Assembly: GCF_000245795.1 (NCBI RefSeq)
Contig: NZ_JH601133.1
Span: 1 to 64,000 of the forward strand
Origin: Facklamia languida CCUG 37842
GTDB taxonomy: Bacteria > Bacillota > Bacilli > Lactobacillales > Aerococcaceae
Direction of reading: 5' to 3'
DNA length: 64,000 nucleotides
The position numbers and the translations under genes are program-made. The notes under the pieces were generated by a model. It made no database searches. It was not told the DNA's origin and saw only the letters and a program-made list of their open reading frames with translations. Below, piece after piece: positions 17,427-27,753 of the stretch; the first letter of the stretch is position 1, and every line of letters begins with the position of its first letter.

Positions 17427-18356
17427 TCAGGACGATTCCTCGCCCTCTTCCTCCTTGGCATGGGGGAAATATTCCTGATAGACCGCTTGTAGCCGCTTGT
17501 TACTCAAGTGGGTATAGATCTGGGTCGTGGAGATATCCGCATGGCCCAAGAGTTCTTGGACGAGCCGCAAGTCTGCCCCATTCTCCAACAGGTGGGTCGC
17601 AAAGGAATGGCGCAACATATGCGGTGAGACCTTGAAGGGGATCTTCGCTTCTTGGACATACTTATTCAAATTCTTCCAGATCCCCTGGCGGGTAAAGCCC
17701 TTACCCCGCTGAGTCAAGAAGACGGCTGGGCTGGGCGACTTGCCAGCTCTTGCAAAGGTCAGTCGCACTTCTTGCAGGTAGCGGTCCAACCAATAGGTCG
17801 CCTCCTCCCCCAGGGGGACGATCCGCTCTTTATTTCCCTTACCGACCGTTGAAACAAAGCCCAAGTCGACATGGACTTGGTTAAGATTTAACTGAGTTAA
17901 CTCTGAGACCCGCAGGCCTGTCGCATAGAGGACTTCCAGAATAGCCCGGTCCCGGATCCCGATCGCTGTAGCAAGATCGGGTGCTGCTAGTAAGTCATCA
18001 ACTTGCTTGAGGCTTAAGGTCTTGGGCAGGTGCTTGGCCTGCTTGGGCCCTTCCACCAACTGCATGGGGTCCTGGTCCACCACTCCTTCCTTCAAGAGAA
18101 AGTGAAAGAACTGTCTAAGCGACGACAACATCCGCGCCATCGAGGAGGCCTGGTAGCCCTGTTGACTCAAATCAGCCAGAAAGCCTTGAACATAAGGATA
18201 GTCAATCTTGGTGAACTCTATGGGGTTGCGGTCATAATAAGCCTTAAATTTAGCCAAGTCCAGCCCATAAGACTGGATGGTGTTGGCCGCCTTGGCCTGG
18301 TCAATTAAGAGATAGCGCTGGAAGTCTTCCAGGTAATCATCAAGTGAATGAGCCAA
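17427..18356 (-). CDS. xerD: Site-specific tyrosine recombinase XerD
   Basis: Tyrosine recombinase resolving chromosome dimers at dif. The 309-residue protein has an N-terminal SAM-like core-binding domain (residues 5-95) and a catalytic domain with the Arg in ATGLRVSEL, Lys in GKGNKERIVPLG, the HMLRHSFATHL box, LLGHADISTTQIYTH and its Tyr. A XerD rather than an element integrase assignment rests on its housekeeping surroundings and typical length. The acidic C-terminal tail (KEEEGEESS) is an extra. Confidence 0.93.
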   Translation of the reverse strand: MAHSLDDYLEDFQRYLLIDQAKAANTIQSYGLDLAKFKAYYDRNPIEFTKIDYPYVQGFLADLSQQGYQASSMARMLSSLRQFFHFLLKEGVVDQDPMQLVEGPKQAKHLPKTLSLKQVDDLLAAPDLATAIGIRDRAILEVLYATGLRVSELTQLNLNQVHVDLGFVSTVGKGNKERIVPLGEEATYWLDRYLQEVRLTFARAGKSPSPAVFLTQRGKGFTRQGIWKNLNKYVQEAKIPFKVSPHMLRHSFATHLLENGADLRLVQELLGHADISTTQIYTHLSNKRLQAVYQEYFPHAKEEEGEESS

Positions 18357-18396
18357 TCACTCACCTCCTCTGGTAAAGTCTGCTAGATAAGAGCCC

Positions 18397-19281
18397 CTAG
18401 GCCTGGTCATCTGTATCGTTCAGTAAATAGACCCCTTCGCCCTTGACCTGGCGGATCTGACGATTCTTCAAGAGCGATCCGATGGCCCGTTTAAATTGGG
18501 CCTTGCTGATGCCCAGTTGAGACTTAATGGTTTCTGGGTCCGACTTGTCATGCAGGGGCAGGAAGCCTTGAGGCGACTTGGATAAGAGACGGAGGAGCAT
18601 GGTGGCATCATCCTCAATCGCTTCATGGGCCCGTGGCTTCAAGGATAGGTTCAAGCTCCCGTCAGGGTGAACCTTAATGACCCGGGCCGCCACTTTTTGG
18701 CCTAAGCGCGGTGCTAGGATCCATTCGCTTTCATGGATAAAGGCCCGAAAACCCTCCTGGGTCATTAATTGGACTCCCTCGATCTTTAAGTGGGTAATGG
18801 TGGCGGTAACATCTTGATTCATCAACCGCTGGGGGGCTGGTTTAGTGATGGCCACCAGGTCTTCTTGACTGGCTAATTGCCCCCAAAACCGGTTCTTACG
18901 GTCGATGGTATAGGTCAGATAGAGCCTGTCTCCCTTGCGGGGCCAGTGGTCCTTTAAGTCGGGCAGGTCATCGAGTGAGACCACTACTTCCTTGTTGATC
19001 AAGCCGACATCGACAAAGACCCCCAAGTCGGTTCGAACCGCTACTACCTGGCCCCAACCATAATAGCCTGGGCGAATATCGGGGAGGTTGACCTGGAGGA
19101 TGGCCTGCTTGTCCTTATCCTCATAGATCATGCCTTCGATGGCTTCACCGATTTCAAGCCTCTCGTCTTCGGCTAATTCTTGCTTGTTAATGGCATAGGT
19201 CTTGCCTTGATATTGGGCAAAGTAATGCCCCTGATTCTCGTCCGTGACCTTGGCGGTCACGATGCTTCCATATTGGTCCAT
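18397..19281 (-). CDS. cvfB: CvfB-type S1 RNA-binding protein
   Basis: The 294-residue protein belongs to the CvfB/YitL family, RNA-binding regulators with tandem S1-like domains and a C-terminal winged helix. Visible parts are the opening strand IVTAKVTDENQGHYF, an S1 domain around GQVVAVRTDLGVFVDVGLINKE, a further S1-like domain around RVIKVHPDGSLNLSLKPR, and the winged helix SQLGISKAQFKRAIGSLLKN. In Staphylococcus, CvfB affects virulence gene expression; the role here is unknown. It lies between pyk and xerD. Confidence 0.9.
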   Translation of the reverse strand: MDQYGSIVTAKVTDENQGHYFAQYQGKTYAINKQELAEDERLEIGEAIEGMIYEDKDKQAILQVNLPDIRPGYYGWGQVVAVRTDLGVFVDVGLINKEVVVSLDDLPDLKDHWPRKGDRLYLTYTIDRKNRFWGQLASQEDLVAITKPAPQRLMNQDVTATITHLKIEGVQLMTQEGFRAFIHESEWILAPRLGQKVAARVIKVHPDGSLNLSLKPRAHEAIEDDATMLLRLLSKSPQGFLPLHDKSDPETIKSQLGISKAQFKRAIGSLLKNRQIRQVKGEGVYLLNDTDDQA

Positions 19282-19365
19282 AATCTACCCCTCGTCCTTT
19301 CCTTTTGATCATTTTATCATATTCCGCAAGGGAGGTGAAAGACAAGACCAAAGACACTGCTAAGA

Positions 19366-19397
19366 AAAAAGCAGGCCCTGAATTTGGACCTGCCTGG
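19366..19397 (-). terminator. Terminator of the pfkA-pyk operon
   Basis: Minus-strand GCAGGTCC and GGGCCTGC enclose an 8-base loop and are followed by TTTTTT, directly after the pyk stop codon. Confidence 0.88.
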
Positions 19398-19411
19398 TAA
19401 ATGGTTTTTGA

Positions 19412-21169
19412 CTAGAAGCTGACGGTGGCCCCGCGGTAGATAAGTCCCCGTCTGGCATCAACGGTAATCAATTCCTTATCCTTGATGGCTTCCATCGCGC
19501 CTTCACAGGCCACTACAACCGGGATCCCGCGTTCTAAACCAACCAAGGCCGCGTGCGAGGTAATGCCTCCCCCTTCGCAGATAATCGCGCCCGCCTTGTC
19601 TAGAGCTGGGTTAAATTCCTTGTCGGTCTCATAGGTGACCAGGACGGAGCCGATACCCACTTGTTGGTTGGCCACGGTAGGGTCGGAAGTCACGACTGCC
19701 TTGCCGATAAAGTTACCGTTGCCGATGCCTTGACCGGTGGCTAGTTGAGTACCGATCAACTGGATCTTCATAATATTGGTCGTGCCCGATTGGCCGACTG
19801 GGACTCCGGCTGTAATCAGAATCAAGTCGCCTTCCTTGGCAAAGCCTTCCTCGACAGCCATTTGCGTAGCCGAATCCAACATCTCATCCGTTGAACCTGG
19901 CTTATCAATCACAAAGGCCTGAACTCCCCAAACGAGGGAGAGGGACCGCTGGGTCTCTTCGTCGAAGGTTGCCGCCAGAATATTAGCAGAGGGCCGGTAC
20001 TTGGCGATCATATTGGCCGTATGGCCGGAGGAAGTTGCTGCGACAATCGTCCCAATACCTAGATTCTTAGCCGTATGGCCAACAGCTTGACCAATTGCTT
20101 CCGTCAAATCGGATTTATCGAAGGCCTTCAAGGTAAAGGCGTCTTGCCCTTGCAGTTGGTCTTCAGTCCGCACCGCAATCGATGCCATGGTCCGAACCGC
20201 TTCCACCGGATAGTCGCCTGCTGCGGTCTCACCTGACAACATGACCGCATCGGTCCCATCAAAAATCGCATTGGCAACATCCCCCGCCTCCGCTCGCGTG
20301 GGTCGCGGATTGCGCTGCATAGAATCCAGCATCTGAGTGGCTGTGACAACCGGCTTACCAGCTCGATTACACTTCTTAATAATCATCTTCTGAATCAGGG
20401 GCACATCTTCAGTCGGCACTTCAACCCCTAAATCACCACGCGCCACCATGATCCCATCGGAGACTTCAATAATATCTTCGATATTATCGACCCCTTCCTT
20501 GTTCTCGATCTTAGAGATAATCTTGACATTGGGCCGGCCCTCATCTTCGAGGACAGCCCGAATTTCCATGACGTCGGAAGCCGTCCGTACAAAGGAAGCC
20601 GCGATAAAGTCAATACCATTTTGGCAACCAAAGCGAATATCTGCTTCATCCTTGGGGGTGATCCCTGGTAAGTTCAAGGAAATATTAGGCACGTTGACCC
20701 CTTTTTGGTTCTTGATCATGCCGGAGTTCAAGACAGACGTCACAATTTCTCGCTGGCCCTGGTCAATTTCTGTAATCACCAGGTCGATCAGGCCATCATC
20801 GATCAAGATATGGCCGCCGACCTTGACATCATCAATTAAGTTGGGATAGGTGACCGAGATCTTATTCGGCGTGCCTAGGACTTCCTCCATGGCAATGCGA
20901 ACCGTGTGGCCGCGTTCGAGCATAAAGCCATCCCCCGTCATCTGGTGGGTGCGAATCTCAGGGCCCTTGGTATCGAGCATCATGGCCGCCACGATGCCCG
21001 TTTCTTGACAGGCAGCCTTGAAGGCCTGGAAGTGGGCCAAGTGCCCCTCTTGCGTTCCGTGGGAGAAATTAAACCGGGCGACATTCATGCCGGCTTTCAA
21101 GAGTTCGATCATGTTTTCTTTGGTGTCGGTAGCTGGTCCGAGGGTACAGACAATTTTAGTTTTTTTCAT
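19412..21169 (-). CDS. pyk: Pyruvate kinase with extra C-terminal PEP-utilizer domain
   Basis: Last step of glycolysis: phosphoenolpyruvate plus ADP gives pyruvate plus ATP. The 585-residue protein has the TIM barrel (KIVCTLGPATDTKENM, MVARGDLGVEVP, the TQMLDSM region) and then the extra C-terminal domain seen in many Bacilli, marked by ICEGGGITSHAALVGLERG, similar to the mobile His domain of PEP-utilizing enzymes. It lies 21 bases after pfkA, forming the conserved glycolytic pair, and a terminator follows. Confidence 0.97.
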   Translation of the reverse strand: MKKTKIVCTLGPATDTKENMIELLKAGMNVARFNFSHGTQEGHLAHFQAFKAACQETGIVAAMMLDTKGPEIRTHQMTGDGFMLERGHTVRIAMEEVLGTPNKISVTYPNLIDDVKVGGHILIDDGLIDLVITEIDQGQREIVTSVLNSGMIKNQKGVNVPNISLNLPGITPKDEADIRFGCQNGIDFIAASFVRTASDVMEIRAVLEDEGRPNVKIISKIENKEGVDNIEDIIEVSDGIMVARGDLGVEVPTEDVPLIQKMIIKKCNRAGKPVVTATQMLDSMQRNPRPTRAEAGDVANAIFDGTDAVMLSGETAAGDYPVEAVRTMASIAVRTEDQLQGQDAFTLKAFDKSDLTEAIGQAVGHTAKNLGIGTIVAATSSGHTANMIAKYRPSANILAATFDEETQRSLSLVWGVQAFVIDKPGSTDEMLDSATQMAVEEGFAKEGDLILITAGVPVGQSGTTNIMKIQLIGTQLATGQGIGNGNFIGKAVVTSDPTVANQQVGIGSVLVTYETDKEFNPALDKAGAIICEGGGITSHAALVGLERGIPVVVACEGAMEAIKDKELITVDARRGLIYRGATVSF

Positions 21170-21190
21170 GTTACGCTCCTTCGCTTGCGA

Positions 21191-22162
21191 CTAATAGCGG
21201 TCCGTCAAGGCTTGGTTCAACTCGAATAAGTCGTCCCGCACCTTATGTTCATTCTTTTCCAGGGTCTCTACAATATCAAAGACAGCCAACTCTTCACTGC
21301 TAATACCTAAATAAATGCCGGATTGACCATGTAAGATTAAGTCCACCGCCTTGGCCCCCATCAAGGTAGCAAAGACTCGGTCGCGCCCAGTCGGGCTACC
21401 ACCTCGTTGGATGTGGGACAAATTGACACCACGGACATCTTGCTCGGGGGCTTCCTTGGCATACTCCTTGACAAATTCTTCCACGCCCATGACCCCTTCG
21501 GCCAGGACGATGATGCCATGGTCCTTGCCATGGGACCGCGATGACCGCACTCGACGGACGATGTCGCCCATGAAGAATTCCTCTTCCGGAATCAAAATCG
21601 CATCCGCTCCCGTTGCCACACCGGCCCAAATCGCAATATCCCCTGCATTCCGCCCCATCACTTCAATCACGAAGGTCCGGTTATGGGAAGCAGCCGTGTC
21701 CGAGATGTTATCAATGGCTGTCGTAGCGGCTGACATGGCGGAATCAAAGCCAATCGTATATTCTGTCCCCGGAATATCGTTATCAATCGTTGCGGGAATC
21801 CCAACCGCGGGGAAGCCTAACTTGGTTAAGGCCAAGGCCCCTTGGAAGGACCCATCTCCGCCAATGACAATCAAGCCCTCAATCCCGGCCTGGGTCATCT
21901 GGTCGACCGCCTTCTTCTGCATGTCTAATTCCCTAAATTCAGGAAACCGGGCCGAATATAAGAGCGTCCCCCCTCTTCGAATCGATTGGGAAACATGGTT
22001 AATCCCTAAGGGCAGGTAGTCTCCTTCGACCAAGCCTTTAAAGCCATGTTGAACCCCAATAATATCCACTTCGTGGTGTAGGCCTTCTTCGACGACCGCC
22101 CGAATGGCCGCGTTCATTCCAGGTGCATCTCCACCACTCGTCAAAACAGCTAAACGTCGCAT
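21191..22162 (-). CDS. pfkA: 6-phosphofructokinase
   Basis: Phosphorylates fructose 6-phosphate with ATP, the committed step of glycolysis. The 323-residue protein has LTSGGDAPGMNAAIRA for ATP, GGDGSFQGA, the catalytic IDNDIPGT, and the substrate-binding VIEVMGRNAGDIA and HIQRGGSPTGRDR. A longer reading from a TTG would add ten residues; the ATG at 22162 has GGAG 11 bases upstream and matches the family start. The operon is pfkA-pyk. Confidence 0.97.
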   Translation of the reverse strand: MRRLAVLTSGGDAPGMNAAIRAVVEEGLHHEVDIIGVQHGFKGLVEGDYLPLGINHVSQSIRRGGTLLYSARFPEFRELDMQKKAVDQMTQAGIEGLIVIGGDGSFQGALALTKLGFPAVGIPATIDNDIPGTEYTIGFDSAMSAATTAIDNISDTAASHNRTFVIEVMGRNAGDIAIWAGVATGADAILIPEEEFFMGDIVRRVRSSRSHGKDHGIIVLAEGVMGVEEFVKEYAKEAPEQDVRGVNLSHIQRGGSPTGRDRVFATLMGAKAVDLILHGQSGIYLGISSEELAVFDIVETLEKNEHKVRDDLFELNQALTDRY

Positions 22163-22239
22163 TGGACCAGCTCCATTTCTATATCCTCTCAATTGAATCT
22201 ATGATATTTTTCTGCTAGGTCTATCTTACCACGATTTAA

Positions 22240-22276
22240 CCCCCCTGTCGCATGAAAGGCCTAGGGGGGTGTTCTT
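22240..22276 (-). terminator. Hairpin after dnaE, possible terminator
   Basis: Minus-strand ACCCCCCT and AGGGGGGT flank an 18-base loop just after the dnaE stop. The following T tract is short (TTAAAT), so termination may be partial. Confidence 0.5.
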
Positions 22277-22297
22277 TTCTGACTGATGGTTAACCGC

Positions 22298-25200
22298 TTA
22301 GCGAAAAATCACATTGTCCTTACCGAAGAGCTGATAGAGGGCTTGTTGGGCCCGGTAGGCGGATGAGATCTGGTAGGGGGCATCCAATTGCCAGGTGTTC
22401 TGGTTCGAGTCGACCAGAATAATGGCTAAGGGGCCACTATATGCCAGAGCGATCTCCTTGAGTTGGTCGAGCGGTGGCTGAGACCGAGCTGGATCCAACC
22501 GAATAAAGACCTTCTGATAAGTAGGCTGGTCGGTCGTCTCGCTGGCCGCTGTGAGAGCTGGCGGTGGTTGGATGGTTTGAACGATGAGTTGCTTGGCTTG
22601 CTGGCGGTCCTTGTCTACCCGGCCAGTCACCTGAATGACCTGCCCCTCCTTCAAGAAGGACTGGTAACGGGTGAAGGCTTCCGGAAAGACCACCAGCTTG
22701 ACTTGACCTTGACTATCAGACCCGGTCACAAAGGCCATCAAGTCTCCCCGCTTAGTCTCAATGACCCGTACCTCTTCAACCAATAAGAGGAGGACGGCCC
22801 GTCGGTTTAAGCCCTGCTGGAAGAAGTCTTGACTGGTCATCAAACCCGACTGGCTGGACCTAATCAGCCCCTGGTAGCTATCAAGGGGGTGGGTGGCTAG
22901 TCCTGGCCCTAGTGCCTTGATTTCTCGCTTAATCTTCTCAGCCAGGGGCCAGTCTTTCTGAGCGGCAATCTTGGGCTCAATTTCGGCTAGTAAGGCAATC
23001 TGGTTGCCAGAAATTTTGCGGTACTGCAAGAGGTTGGTGAGATTGGCGGTCAGGGTGGCCCGGTTATAGGTAAAGCCGTCCAGGGCCCCTGCATCGATCA
23101 GGGCCTGGATCAGGTCTTCCTTCAAATACTTGTCCGGCAACCGCCGCAAGAGGTCTTGAAAATCAATAAAGGGGCCAGCCAGGTTGCGTTCATTCAAGAC
23201 CGCCTTGGCAAAGTCCTGGCGCATGCCCTTGACGGCCATCAAGCCAATCCGAATCTGCCCACCTTCGATGGCAAACTCCAATAGCGACCGGTTGATATCC
23301 ACCCTTAAAAAGGGGCCGACCTGGTCTTGAGCCAGACGCAGGTAATCTCCCTGGCTCTGTTGTTGCGACCGCCCCTGGTTGACCAGAGCGGTAGAGAATT
23401 CTAAGGGATAGTGGGCCTTCAAATAGGCGAGTTGGTAGGCCAGGGTCGAATAGACCACGGCATGGGCCTTGTTGAAGCCATAATTGGCAAATTGGTAGAT
23501 GTAGTGGTAGACCTTGTCGGCCATTTCTTGGCTAAAACCGTTAGCCAAAGCGCCTTGGATAAATTGGTCTTTGGCCTTGTCCATGATCGCGACTTGCTTC
23601 TTGCCCATGGCCCTTCTTAGGAGGTCAGCTTGCCCCAAGGAGAAGTTGGCCATGACCTGACAGATCTGCATGACTTGTTCTTGGTAGACAATAATCCCGT
23701 AGGTTGGCTGCAGGATCTCTGCCAGTCTGGGGTGGAGGGTATCCACACCTTCCTTGCCATGCTTACGGGCAATGAAGTGGCGGATCTGCTGCATGGGACC
23801 TGGACGGTAGAGGGCGTTGACCGCCACAATCTCCTCAAAAGAATCCGGATGGACTTGGCGCAACACCTGGCGGATGCCCTGGGATTCAAATTGAAAGACC
23901 CCCAGAGTCTCACCCTGCTGGAAAAGGCTCAAGGTCTTAGGGTCGGCTTGGTCAAAGGCTTGCGGATCCAGATCTTGTTGCTGGTTGACTTGAATCAGGT
24001 GCAAGACCTCGTCCAACAATTGGAGGTTTCTTAAGCCTAAGAAGTCCATCTTCAAAAGACCGACCGCTTCAACTTCCTCCATGGCGTATTGCGTGATCTG
24101 CAATTGGCCTGGACGGTCAAGAATGGGGATCCAAGTCGACAAGGGCTGGTCGCCAATGACCACCCCTGACGCATGGGTCGAAGTGTGACGTGGTAAGCCT
24201 TCAAGTCGTTTGGCCAGGTCAAAGACAGCAGCCTGGTCACTGGAGGCTGCCACCAAGGCTCTTAAGTCGCTGGAATTAGCATAGGCTTGGTCCAGACTAA
24301 TGGCCAACTCTTGCGGAATGGCCTTGGACCAAACTGATTGGGTCTGTCGATCATAACCCAGGACCCGGAGGCTGTCCCTCAGGGCTTGTTTAGCCCCAAA
24401 GCTCCCAAAAGTAATCAATTGGGCCACCTGGTCATGGCCATATCGGTTTTCCAGATAATGCAGGACTTGATCTCTTTTATTGTCGGGAATATCGATGTCA
24501 ATATCGGGCATATTATAACGTTCAGGGTTGAGAAAGCGCTCGAACAACAAGTCATATTGGATGGGGTCCACCCGGGTAATCTGTAAAAGGTAGGCCACTA
24601 GGGAACCAGCCGCTGACCCCCGGCCCGGACCCGTGCGAATCCCCTGCCGGTGGCAGTAAGCCAGCATCTCCCAGACAATTAAGAAATAATCGACAAAGCC
24701 CATGGCTTCAATGGTCGACAGCTCATGGTCCAGCCGGTCCTGGTAGGAAGGATTGTCACCTTGCTTGATCCGGTCTAAGCCTTGTAAGCAGAGCTGGCGG
24801 AGATAGTCGGCCGCTTTTTGCCCCGCTGGCGGCTCAAAATGTGGCAAAAGCGATTGGTTCAAGGGAATAGTCACGTCCATTTGATCGACCAGGGCCTCCG
24901 TATTCTCTAGGACATAGCCCAACCCTTGCTTGGTGTACATGGCCCGCCATTCTTGATAGCCATAGAGATAGTGAGAAGTCCGGTAGTCAAACACCGAACC
25001 ATCCAGCGTTTCGTTGGCATGCAGGGCCTGTAAGACCTTCAAGGCAGGCCCGTCCTCAGCTTCCAGGGCCTCAATAGCCTGGTTGGCTACCAGGCGCAGG
25101 TCCATCGCCTGGGCAAAGTCAATCAGCCCTTGGGCCTCTAGCTTATTAAAGGGATAGATGGACATGCCCAGATAGAAGTGGTCGGTCAGTCCCGCTGCTT

Positions 25201-25645
25201 TGAGTTGGTTCAAGATTGCAACCGCCTTGTCTTGGTCATCATGAAGGAGGGCTTGCTCGATCTCACCCTGGCGGCCAGGACTGATCAAGACAAGATGGTC
25301 GCGATAGGTTTGGATGATCTGCCAGGCCAAATCAGACGCTTGGCTGGCATTGACGGCCTTGGAGACTTGAATCAAAGCCAAATAGCCCTGGTCATCCAGG
25401 GCATAAAGGAGATAAGGATAGACTTGGTCGACTTGGACCTTGCCCGGTAGCGGGGTCATCATGCCAATTAAGGGCTTGATCCCTGCCTGCCGACAAGCCT
25501 GGTAGAAGGTCAAGCTGGCATGGAGGACGCCCTGATCGGCTAAGCCAAGGCTGGTATAGCCGAGGGCTTTCCCTTTGGCGACATAGCGCTTAGGGTCCAG
25601 GGTCGATTGTAAGAATGAATAGGCGCTTTGAGTATTGAAGAGCAT
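22298..25645 (-). CDS. dnaE: DNA polymerase III alpha subunit DnaE
   Basis: Replicative polymerase of the DnaE type, in Firmicutes working beside PolC in primer extension. The PHP domain is N-terminal (1-210). The palm carries the catalytic Asp pair in PDIDIDIPDNKRD (about residues 380-392), then the Gly-rich fingers and a C-terminal OB fold (GDLMAFVTGSDSQGQVKLVVFP). The PHP metal motif is lost: where metal-binding His residues are expected the start reads MLFNTQSAYSFL, so no PHP exonuclease is likely. A GTG three codons earlier (25654) is an alternative start. At 1115 residues it is a usual length for this branch. Confidence 0.95.
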   Translation of the reverse strand: MLFNTQSAYSFLQSTLDPKRYVAKGKALGYTSLGLADQGVLHASLTFYQACRQAGIKPLIGMMTPLPGKVQVDQVYPYLLYALDDQGYLALIQVSKAVNASQASDLAWQIIQTYRDHLVLISPGRQGEIEQALLHDDQDKAVAILNQLKAAGLTDHFYLGMSIYPFNKLEAQGLIDFAQAMDLRLVANQAIEALEAEDGPALKVLQALHANETLDGSVFDYRTSHYLYGYQEWRAMYTKQGLGYVLENTEALVDQMDVTIPLNQSLLPHFEPPAGQKAADYLRQLCLQGLDRIKQGDNPSYQDRLDHELSTIEAMGFVDYFLIVWEMLAYCHRQGIRTGPGRGSAAGSLVAYLLQITRVDPIQYDLLFERFLNPERYNMPDIDIDIPDNKRDQVLHYLENRYGHDQVAQLITFGSFGAKQALRDSLRVLGYDRQTQSVWSKAIPQELAISLDQAYANSSDLRALVAASSDQAAVFDLAKRLEGLPRHTSTHASGVVIGDQPLSTWIPILDRPGQLQITQYAMEEVEAVGLLKMDFLGLRNLQLLDEVLHLIQVNQQQDLDPQAFDQADPKTLSLFQQGETLGVFQFESQGIRQVLRQVHPDSFEEIVAVNALYRPGPMQQIRHFIARKHGKEGVDTLHPRLAEILQPTYGIIVYQEQVMQICQVMANFSLGQADLLRRAMGKKQVAIMDKAKDQFIQGALANGFSQEMADKVYHYIYQFANYGFNKAHAVVYSTLAYQLAYLKAHYPLEFSTALVNQGRSQQQSQGDYLRLAQDQVGPFLRVDINRSLLEFAIEGGQIRIGLMAVKGMRQDFAKAVLNERNLAGPFIDFQDLLRRLPDKYLKEDLIQALIDAGALDGFTYNRATLTANLTNLLQYRKISGNQIALLAEIEPKIAAQKDWPLAEKIKREIKALGPGLATHPLDSYQGLIRSSQSGLMTSQDFFQQGLNRRAVLLLLVEEVRVIETKRGDLMAFVTGSDSQGQVKLVVFPEAFTRYQSFLKEGQVIQVTGRVDKDRQQAKQLIVQTIQPPPALTAASETTDQPTYQKVFIRLDPARSQPPLDQLKEIALAYSGPLAIILVDSNQNTWQLDAPYQISSAYRAQQALYQLFGKDNVIFR

Positions 25646-25661
25646 GCGCCCCACCCCTTCC

Positions 25662-26699
25662 TTATAAGATTAACATCGCATCCCCGAAGGAGAAGAACCG
25701 GTATTTGGCTTGAACAGCATGTTGATAAGCCGCTAGAATCGCTTGCCGGTCATAGAAGGCTGAGACCAGCATCACCAGGGTCGATTGGGGTAGGTGGAAG
25801 TTGGTAATCAAATGGTCCACCAGCTTAAATTCAAAGCCTGGCGTAATAAAGATGTCTGTCCAGCCGGAAGCCGCCACGATCTGACCGTCATGTTGCTGGG
25901 CGACGGTCTCCAAGGTTCGAACCGTTGTCGTTCCAACAGCTACTATCTTGCCGCCCCCCTGCTTCACCGCTTGAATCTGGTCAGCGGCATCTTGACTAAC
26001 TTGGTAGAATTCCGCGTGCATCTGGTGGTCTTCGACTTGGTCGACCGAGACGGGTCGAAAGGTCCCTAAACCGACATGAAGGAGAATAGGAATCACCTGG
26101 ATCCCCTTGGCCCGGGCTTGGTCCAATAATTCAGGGGTAAAATGCAGACCTGCCGTCGGAGCAGCCGCTGAACCATTCTCCTTGGCATAAACGGTCTGAT
26201 ACCGGTCGGGGTCATCCAAGCGCTCCTTGATATAAGGCGGCAAGGGCATTTCACCGAGCGATTCCAGGACTTCTAGAAAGACGCCCTCGTAGGAGAATTC
26301 AATAATCCGACCACCATGGTCCATGGAAGCGATGATCTCTCCCTTGAGCGGCCCGCCCTGGCCGAAGGTCAACCGAGTACCGACCCGGGCCCTTTTGCCG
26401 GGCTTGACCAGGCATTCCCATTGGTTGCCTTCAATATTCTTTAATAGGAGCACTTCAATATGGCCACCCGTATCTTCTTTGACGCCAAAGAGGCGGGCGG
26501 GAATGACCCGGGTCTCATTCACGACCAGGGCATCCCCTGGTTGAAGGTAGTCTAGGATGTGCTTGAAGTCGGTATCTTCTTGCGTGTGCGCCTGGCGGTC
26601 CAGGACCAAGAGCCGGGAAGACGACCGGTCCTTGAGGGGGGTCTGGGCAATTAAGTCTTCGGGTAATTCATAGTCAAAATCTTTGGTTGATAAGGTCAT
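25662..26699 (-). CDS. queA: tRNA preQ1(34) S-adenosylmethionine ribosyltransferase-isomerase QueA
   Basis: Adds the ribosyl part of SAM to preQ1 in tRNA to make epoxyqueuosine. Family blocks are [56 protein letters not shown] and [18 protein letters not shown]. The chosen start is the internal Met at 26699; the longer reading would run into the ruvB stop region. It follows ruvB, the conserved ruvA-ruvB-queA order. No preQ1 riboswitch was seen. Confidence 0.96.
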   Translation of the reverse strand: MTLSTKDFDYELPEDLIAQTPLKDRSSSRLLVLDRQAHTQEDTDFKHILDYLQPGDALVVNETRVIPARLFGVKEDTGGHIEVLLLKNIEGNQWECLVKPGKRARVGTRLTFGQGGPLKGEIIASMDHGGRIIEFSYEGVFLEVLESLGEMPLPPYIKERLDDPDRYQTVYAKENGSAAAPTAGLHFTPELLDQARAKGIQVIPILLHVGLGTFRPVSVDQVEDHQMHAEFYQVSQDAADQIQAVKQGGGKIVAVGTTTVRTLETVAQQHDGQIVAASGWTDIFITPGFEFKLVDHLITNFHLPQSTLVMLVSAFYDRQAILAAYQHAVQAKYRFFSFGDAMLIL

Positions 26700-26715
26700 A
26701 TTATTCTTCTTTCTC

Positions 26716-27726
26716 TTATTTATCTGAGTCAACAGGCGGATAACCGAGGTGGCGGTAAGCTAAGTCTGTGGCAACCCGCCCTCTGGGAGTCCTTTGAATG
26801 AAGCCCTTTTGTAAGAGGTAGGGTTCGTACATATCCTCAATAGTCACCACATCTTCCCCAATATTCACCGCGATCGTGCCAATCCCGACCGGCCCGCCTT
26901 GGTAGAATTCAATCATGCTGGTTAATAACCGCCGGTCGAGGGCATCCAGGCCATAGCCATCAATTTCCAATACGGCTAGCGCCTGGTTGGCATGGTCATG
27001 GCCGATTTCTGCCTGGTCTTGGAACTGGGCAAAGTCGCGCACCCTGCGCAAGATCCGGTTGGCCACCCGCGGGGTCCCCCGGCTGCGCCGGGCAATCTCT
27101 AAGGCGGCTTGGTCTTCGATGGTCACGCCAAAGACTTGGGCAGACCGCTTAATTATCTCATAGAGGTCCTGGTCTTGATAGTAGAGCATATGGGCCATAA
27201 TCCCGAACCGGTCCCGCAAGGGCTGGGTCAACATCCCCGCTCGGGTGGTCGCCCCAATTAAGGTAAAGGGAGGCAATTCGAAGTGGATGGGCTGCGCAGA
27301 CGGGCCTTGACCGATCATAATATCGACATAATAGTCTTCCATGGCGGAATAAAGGACTTCTTCCACCACCCGCGGCAGGCGGTGAATCTCATCGATAAAG
27401 AGGATATCGCCCGCATCTAATTCATTGAGGAGGACTAGGAGGTCACCGGGCCGCTCAATGGCTGGACCGGAGGTGGTCTGAATCTTGACACCCAATTCAT
27501 TAGCAATCACCAAGGCCATGGTCGTCTTACCCAGTCCAGGTGGTCCATAGAGGAGGACATGGTCGAGGGCTTCTTGCCGCTTACGGGCCGCTTGGATGTA
27601 AATGGTCAGTTCTTGCTTGATCTTGTCCTGGCCAATGTACTCCTGCAGGTAGTGGGGTCTTAGGGACAGCCCCCCCAGCTCATCTTCTGCTTGATAGTCA
27701 CCGTCTACCAATCGGTCCTTTTCCAT
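26716..27726 (-). CDS. ruvB: Holliday junction branch-migration helicase RuvB
   Basis: AAA+ motor driving branch migration with RuvA. The 336-residue protein has Walker [10 protein letters not shown], Walker [12 protein letters not shown], sensor 1 [20 protein letters not shown], the arginine-finger region, and the C-terminal winged helix ([20 protein letters not shown]). Normal length. It lies 27 bases downstream of ruvA. Confidence 0.98.
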   Translation of the reverse strand: MEKDRLVDGDYQAEDELGGLSLRPHYLQEYIGQDKIKQELTIYIQAARKRQEALDHVLLYGPPGLGKTTMALVIANELGVKIQTTSGPAIERPGDLLVLLNELDAGDILFIDEIHRLPRVVEEVLYSAMEDYYVDIMIGQGPSAQPIHFELPPFTLIGATTRAGMLTQPLRDRFGIMAHMLYYQDQDLYEIIKRSAQVFGVTIEDQAALEIARRSRGTPRVANRILRRVRDFAQFQDQAEIGHDHANQALAVLEIDGYGLDALDRRLLTSMIEFYQGGPVGIGTIAVNIGEDVVTIEDMYEPYLLQKGFIQRTPRGRVATDLAYRHLGYPPVDSDK

Positions 27727-27753
27727 GTAATCACCTTCCTTTTTCTTGTTTTT

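Noticed and set aside
17427-18356. Tyrosine recombinase as sign of a prophage or integrative element
   Set aside because: Length, motifs and housekeeping neighbours fit chromosomal XerD; no phage genes or att repeats nearby.
21351-22019. 222-codon plus-strand ORF opposite pfkA
   Set aside because: pfkA is a complete conserved gene on the other strand; the ORF has no RBS or recognisable protein features.
22163-22192. Longer pfkA start from TTG
   Set aside because: Adds residues absent from the family; the ATG at 22162 has a Shine-Dalgarno and matches the known N-terminus.
26700-26716. preQ1 riboswitch before queA
   Set aside because: The gap to ruvB is too short and queA is internal to the operon.
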